From Volvox africanus (taxonomy: Eukaryota; Chlorophyta; Chlorophyceae; Chlamydomonadales; Volvocaceae): a stretch of 64,000 bases of DNA. Below the pieces are notes generated by a model. The model was not told the DNA's origin and ran no database searches. It saw only the letters and a list, made by a program, of their open reading frames with translations. Shown piece by piece: positions 59,302-64,000 of the stretch. Position 1 is the first letter of the stretch. Each line of letters starts with the position of its first letter. A program made the position numbers and the translations under genes. Location: NCBI GenBank assembly GCA_030268105.1, contig BSDZ01000103.1, forward strand, positions 1 to 64,000, read 5' to 3'.

Positions 59302-61056
59302 ATAACATCTCCAGAATGTTATGCGGACCTGAGCCCCTTACAAATGGAATGCGGGGTGCATGAACGGTCTAATTTGGGATTGCTACTTTTCAATTTTAAA
59401 CTTGACAACTTGTGTGCATGTTGTGGCGTGCCATGGCATGGCATGGATAGCACGTGCATGGTGAGTCCTGAAGCACCACTTTGCATTCAACTGAGCCACA
59501 TATGCAAATGATGAGTTTTGTACCTTTCAAGATAAGCAGAATATAGAGGTGCGCATTCATAGGCTTTGGTAATATCTCAGTTTATTTGAGATAAATTGCA
59601 AAAGGCAGAGGCTGGAATGCACACCGGGACATACAATTGAGACTTTCAGACTTTGTGTATACTCATTTCATTATTTTAAGGTTGAGAATTTTGGTTTGAA
59701 ATAGAGGGTGTCATTATCTATTATCCATATATATTATCTATTATTATATGATCTTTTTTGTATTACTTGTTGTTATCATTCATTTGGAAGATGGTCATAG
59801 AAGGGAAATGTGGATTTTTTAATCTTGTGTGCTTAGATTGAAATAATTTAAAAAGCGGAAGGAAATATGGCTTGAAATCTTGCTATCACCTTGAACTCAC
59901 AAAACATGTTTGTCCATAATTTTTGTTAGCTACAGTCAAGATGCTATAAGATACAGAATGTTTCAGGCTCTTAACTGTGTTCCAGATGGGCAAATATGTT
60001 TAATCTTTACAATGATTAACCCTAACTAGGTTACGATGGCATAAGCATAATGGTGTGAAATATGATTGTAGTGACGACCATGGCGGTAAAGCTACACAAC
60101 TGAACATTGATATTCTGTCATTCGCATTGCATAAATGCCGGGAAGGCTTGATAACGATAATTTACTGTGTGCGAATATCAATAATTCATTTGCTAGGTTT
60201 TATCACACTTGCGGATCGGGGATCTGGTGTGATGTAAGATGTACAAGGACGGCCGGATAACAAAACTTTTTCAAGAGCTCTAATCGGACAATCGTCAATA
60301 TTATTATCTAGAGCTAAGCTACGTTATGTTTGACCCGAGCCAATTCCTGAGCATTAATAGCCGGTTAGATGATGATGATCACTTAGAATCGAATCTGATA
60401 GCCAACACACCTGCATCTCACATTCTGGACCGTATGTTAGGGTTTTACATTATGATAAACATAATACTAGATAATGGGAACGGAACACAGATGCATATGA
60501 AAGATGATCACGATTATATGGGTGTTATTGTGGTATCCGATTGACCTAGGCTGTTAGTCGCCATATGCCTATTGAGAGCTAATATAATTATACCTATAAA
60601 CGGATAATTATCGATAAAGCATATTTGAATACTATTCCGCGCATGCGGTACTGGAAGTTGCTGCCAAACGTGCGTGGTAGCATGGGCAACGTAACTCATT
60701 ATGCATGAATCTATGCCCGCGCATAGATTATATTGCAAGCAATAAAAGGCATTGCACTGATGCAATCAAGGCTTTAATATGACAATCCTTTCTGTGGATC
60801 AGAGTGGTACATTCTCCTATTGGACGATTACATCAACCTCGATGGACATGTACTGCTGCCCAAAATGTGAGTATTTCATGCTCACCACAGCCTGCCTAAT
60901 CCTTAAGCCTTCAAGTTATCACTTGCATGCTATCTTCTATCTAAAGCATAAGCATTTGGGTTCGAGGATGATTAGCCTTCCAAAGCCTATGATAGCCTTC
61001 GCATTTCATTTGTGATACGATTGTAACCTTCTTGCTTCCAAGTTTTCCGTTGATCC

Positions 61057-61879
61057 TGTTGTGCTACGGTTCGTTTCCCACTGATGCGTAGGTCAATGTG
61101 ATCCTACAAGGCGAAGTGCTATTGTGATGAACACATTGCATATGAATGAATCTGCATGATATAAATGTATTCGTGTACATTTATATATGCATTTGGCATG
61201 TTGTCATTATCCATCGCGACATCGCATCATGGCAAATCGGCCTAGCATGCATGAAAGCTCGAAGCATTGAGTGCGCATTATGCTCGTGCTACGAAACGAT
61301 AAGTAATATTATCTGATATTATATTACTTCATTAAAGCACACGTTGAGAGCGCCGCACTCGTCGCGATACATGCCCTGCAACCGGATATCGTTATCCGGA
61401 CCCTTGCATCATGCGAATGCCGGAAAGGCTTATACGTTGTTATGCGTAGACATCGCCTATACGCAGTAGGGTTGTCACACTTAGGATCGGCCTCCTAGTG
61501 TGAATCGTATGGCATTGAGATCCTGCGAGTATAACAGATGCGAGGATGGCTAAGCAAGATAAGACATTCGATACCGGAGAACACTCGTGTGTTCTACATT
61601 ATTATTGCTATACGCTATTCTACTTAGCCCGAGCTTAGCCTAAACTTCGCTATTCACCGCCGCGCGATGATTGCTTGCTTCCGGTGCTGACGGCGATTAC
61701 GTCTATTGCACCGCTTCGATCTGTAAGACTGTAAGTTATATCTCTTCTTGTCTTGAAGTCTTCCGCTGTCTCTGTTTGCTCGCGTTTGCCTTGCTGTACT
61801 TGCAAGTGCTCGCGCATCGGTGTCGCAAGCCTTCAGACGTGCAGATACTTATGAGCAAACACGAAGGAGAGGTACAACA
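61057..61879 (+). mobile_element. 5' LTR of element 3 (823 bp)
   Basis: TGTTGTGCTACGG to GAGGTACAACA. Contains the TAATATT inverted repeat near 61305-61325, the ACCGGATATCGTTATCCGG palindrome (61381-61399), and a CTGTAAGTTATATC motif (about 61729) conserved among all LTRs here. Confidence 0.9.
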
Positions 61880-61882
61880 AAT

Positions 61883-61894
61883 TGGTATCGAGAC
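61883..61894 (+). promoter_or_regulatory. Primer binding site of element 3
   Basis: TGGTATCGAGAC, three bases after the LTR, identical to element 1. Confidence 0.68.
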
Positions 61895-61946
61895 AGGTTC
61901 ATTGCCTAACTGTCTCTCTTTGTCTAATCGGAAGTAGGCTCTTTCT

Positions 61947-62034
61947 ATGGCGAGTTCCAGCGACGAACCACGAGGACCGCTAGATACTTTTGCCGAAGAC
62001 CTAGGCCGCGCCGTTTTGGACGCCGCCGCTTCCG
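61947..62034 (+). CDS. Candidate first gag exon (element 3)
   Basis: ATG with MASSSDEPRGPLDTFAED. The frame would stop at TAA 62039-62041 unless an intron is removed. Donor GTTTGT at 62035 and acceptor GAGTCGCAG at 62105 give a 71-base intron that keeps frame into ALLAAATETGFRPDHLA. The same arrangement is conserved in element 1. Confidence 0.4.
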
Positions 62035-62105
62035 GTTTGTAATTGTTTAATTGCTTTTGCTTAGATTGCTGCACTTGTTGTGTAAGTGTACGCTCTGAGT
62101 CGCAG

Positions 62106-62258
62106 GTAATCTCAGTGCACCAGCATTGCTTGCCGCGGCGACTGAGACCGGCTTTCGTCCGGACCATTTGGCGACTCTCATTGCCCAAACTACGGAGATC
62201 AGGACTCAGCTGGGCAAGTACTTGCTGAGTTTACTGAATCTTCTCAAGAGTACTGTCG
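62106..62258 (+). CDS. Candidate second gag exon (element 3)
   Basis: Reads NLSAPALLAAATETG, then LATLIAQTTEIRTQLGKYLL, a helical, leucine-rich stretch consistent with a Gag N-terminus. The right border is uncertain: a GTAGGC donor at 62259 is possible, but I could not find an acceptor that restores the main Gag frame. Confidence 0.3.
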
Positions 62259-62345
62259 GTAGGCTCACCGAGTTGTTTTGTACTCTTGCCTTTGCGATAG
62301 AAGTCGGCTTCTATTACGCAAACCTAGGGTATCGCTTCGTGCTCC

Positions 62346-64000
62346 ATGTCCGCGGAACACGACGATACGCCACACACTAGCCTAGCTAGCCAACCCGATT
62401 TTGTTGTGGCTGCTAGAGCTCCGGATAGAGGTCTTGAGACTGTTGGCACGTGAGCCACTCAAGATCCCCTTTTCCTTCAGACCCCTGCTCACTTAATTGT
62501 GCCGCATTCAGCAGTTAACACCAATATGGACAACACTGCTGGACCAAGGGTTCTGCCATTACCTCAAGCTCGAGGGCATGATGACATCCCTGAGGTGATG
62601 AGATTGTCAATTCCCGTTCCTAGGCTCAATATCTCGCTAACTGAAAAGACAGCAGGACATAGCATAGCCGATGCAACTCGTGCGTACGTGCGTGACGCTA
62701 AAAAGTATCTCCAGGCTGTTCATGGTGGCGATAATGATGGTATCAGGTGTCTCTTCATTGGTAACACCCTCGAGGGCTCAGCAAAGGACTGGTATCGCGA
62801 ATGGACCACCGCCAGGGGCGACTATACTTTTGACGAGATGATCGCCGCTTTGCTTGCACGGTTCGCTACTGAGGTTCAAGCACGTGATGTGGAGGCTCGT
62901 AAGGTTTTGGCAGCCGGTAGCTACCACATGCGTCGGGGTGAAAATGTACCTGCGTACCAGTCATGCTTCGAAGCACTAGTGACCCCCATTGCTGATCTCA
63001 CCGAAACCGAGCGTGTCTTTTGGTTTAAGCGAGGCCTGACGAAACTTTTGGCTAAATGGTGCGCTACTGACTTGGCTGGGGTGCCGATCAAGTCGTATGA
63101 TGCCTTGGTCACTTTTGCTAAGGGTACGGAGATACGACTCCTTGCCGGTGAGGAAGAAGTCAAGTCTGTCCCTCGTGCAAATGCCGTGCAAGTGCAGGAT
63201 CCGCTTGGGGAAGCTGTAGCTCTCGACCAGGACTTCGGAGCGACCCGCCCCACGCCTACTGCCGCAACGCGACGCAGCAACCGGCAACGCCAGGCGCGCG
63301 GGGGCGCTAGCTCGGGTGTCCGCGGGTCAGGAGGAGCAGGTCCGAGCTCGGACCCGGCTAAGAGCAGGAAGCGTGGTGGTGCGCCGTCGTCGGCAGCCGC
63401 ACAGCGCTCTGAGCCCAATGCAAAGCGGACTCGCACGGATGACTCGTTTATGCCAAAATGGAATTGCAATCGTTCCGAGTTCGAACGTCGGAAAGCGGCC
63501 AATGTTTGTCTACGGTGAGCGGAGAGTCATCCTACGAAGGATTGCCCGTTACTGCCGCCGTTTGTACCTCAGCCGAAATAGGGGCTTGCCCGGGTTCCTG
63601 TGGAGGGGGCACCGCCCGGGATTTCTGAACTCACACGTGGTCGGTGGTCATCCTTACAGCCAGCCGTGAAGGCATTGTTGCCTTGCGTAATTGGACACAT
63701 CGAGCGAGTCATTGCACGACGCATCACGCTTGACGGACGCACGGGACTTCTCTGCTTCGATTCGTTGTGTAATTTGTTTACACCTCGCCGTCCCCTGTTG
63801 TCTATCGATCTGTCTAACCACGTGGTTTTGTTCATCCCCTCATCTTTGCGTGAGATGTCGGAACAGTTGGCCGTATACAGGAGATGTAGGCGTCAATATC
63901 CAGGCACCGCCGCATGTGTATTACTCCCCGCTTTCTGTCGGCGCAAGGCAGAGGCATTGTTAAGGGGTATGCGGCGTGTCCACCGGTTCGAGCCGGGCAC
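62346..64000 (+). pseudogene. Gag and beginning of pol, interrupted by three stops
   Basis: One frame from ATG 62346 to the window end. TGA 62451-62453 replaces CGA of element 1. The Gag domain follows (CLFIGNTLEGSAKDWY, RFATEVQARDVEA). A basic, Ser/Gly-rich tail leads to a CCHC-like zinc knuckle, CLR-stop-AESHPTKDC, where TGA 63516-63518 sits at the second Cys position. TAG 63579-63581 comes soon after. The same frame then continues for 139 codons through LSIDLSNHVVLFIPSS and YRRCRRQYPGTAACVLLPAF, matching the linker of element 2. Gag and pol therefore form one frame in this family. Confidence 0.82.

Larger units (their letters stand above)
33546..61056. repeat. 2,661-bp tandem array, 10.3 copies
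   Basis: Units begin at 33546, 36207, 38868, 41529, 44190, 46851, 49512, 52173, 54834 and 57495, plus a partial unit from 60156 to 61056. The period is exactly 2,661 and I noticed only a handful of substitutions between copies, which implies recent amplification or ongoing homogenisation. Each full unit contains, on the plus axis: an LTR remnant; a ~780-base stretch with no convincing gene; a minus-strand 459-base candidate exon; a 181-bp foldback; and ~730 bases of AT-rich DNA leading to another LTR remnant. The small plus-strand frames (60-106 codons) show no domains. Confidence 0.98.
61057..64000 (+). mobile_element. Third Ty3/gypsy chromovirus, 5' part
   Basis: LTR, primer binding site, gag exons, Gag and the start of pol, running off the window. 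It belongs to the same family as element 1 and is close to it in LTR and Gag. Its left end cuts the 2,661-bp array within a TTGATCC|CGATTCC sequence, so it was inserted after the array existed. Confidence 0.9.

Noticed and set aside
33546..61056. Array as a CRISPR array or prokaryotic repeat
   Set aside because: Repeats are 2.6 kb without spacers, in a eukaryotic telomeric setting with introns and LTR elements.

Overview
This window is a eukaryotic chromosome end, not a prokaryotic locus. It opens with about 300 bases of (CCCTAAAA)n, the C-rich strand of a TTTTAGGG telomere, in the orientation of a left chromosome terminus. That repeat is the Chlamydomonas-type telomere. Together with chromodomain-bearing Ty3/gypsy retrotransposons (chromoviruses), GT-AG splice signals and very repeat-rich DNA, it suggests a green alga of the Chlamydomonadales or a relative. 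This assignment is an inference: no ribosomal RNA or conserved housekeeping gene is present to confirm it.

Layout. 1-312 is the telomere. 313-13,545 is subtelomere built mostly of minisatellites: a G-rich zone with a diverged duplication, a 76/81-bp repeat (1.4-4.7 kb), a ~24-bp G-rich repeat (6.4-7.0 kb), a 16-bp repeat of about 250 copies (7.0-11.06 kb) and a 31-bp repeat (11.5-12.4 kb). Copies of a subtelomeric module with splice-like signals lie between them. 13,546-23,061 holds two copies of a ~2.6-kb module flanking a rearranged chromovirus on the minus strand. 23,062-29,438 holds a second, decayed chromovirus on the plus strand and a cluster of three LTRs. 29,439-33,545 holds a CACTA-like miniature element, LTR fragments and the start of the array gene. 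33,546-61,056 is a tandem array of 10.3 near-identical 2,661-bp units. 61,057-64,000 is the 5' part of a third chromovirus whose LTR interrupts the array.

The most interesting object is the 2,661-bp array. Each complete unit carries, on the minus strand, one candidate exon of 459 bases with a polypyrimidine/AG acceptor and a perfect GTAAGT donor. It encodes a galactose-binding-like beta-sandwich domain. The exon is symmetric (phase 1-1), so ten copies can be spliced head to tail without losing frame. A related copy just downstream (31,615-32,057) has the same acceptor but ends in a stop codon, as a terminal exon would. The array can therefore be read as the 3' part of one gene for a protein of at least eleven repeated domains. 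Each ~2.2-kb intron contains a 181-bp near-perfect foldback element with a 5-bp target duplication. Its ends (TGTTGTA...TACAACA) match the ends of the local chromovirus LTRs, which suggests it was moved by the chromovirus integrase.

A second theme is chromosome-end history. Short CCCTAAAA tracts sit at the left edges of three broken retroelement pieces, all in the same orientation as the real terminus. A G-rich TTAGGGTTAGGG tract sits at the right edge of a truncated module. These look like scars of earlier chromosome ends. All three chromoviruses are defective in the visible sequence: internal deletion, frameshifts, or CGA-to-TGA stops typical of CpG decay.
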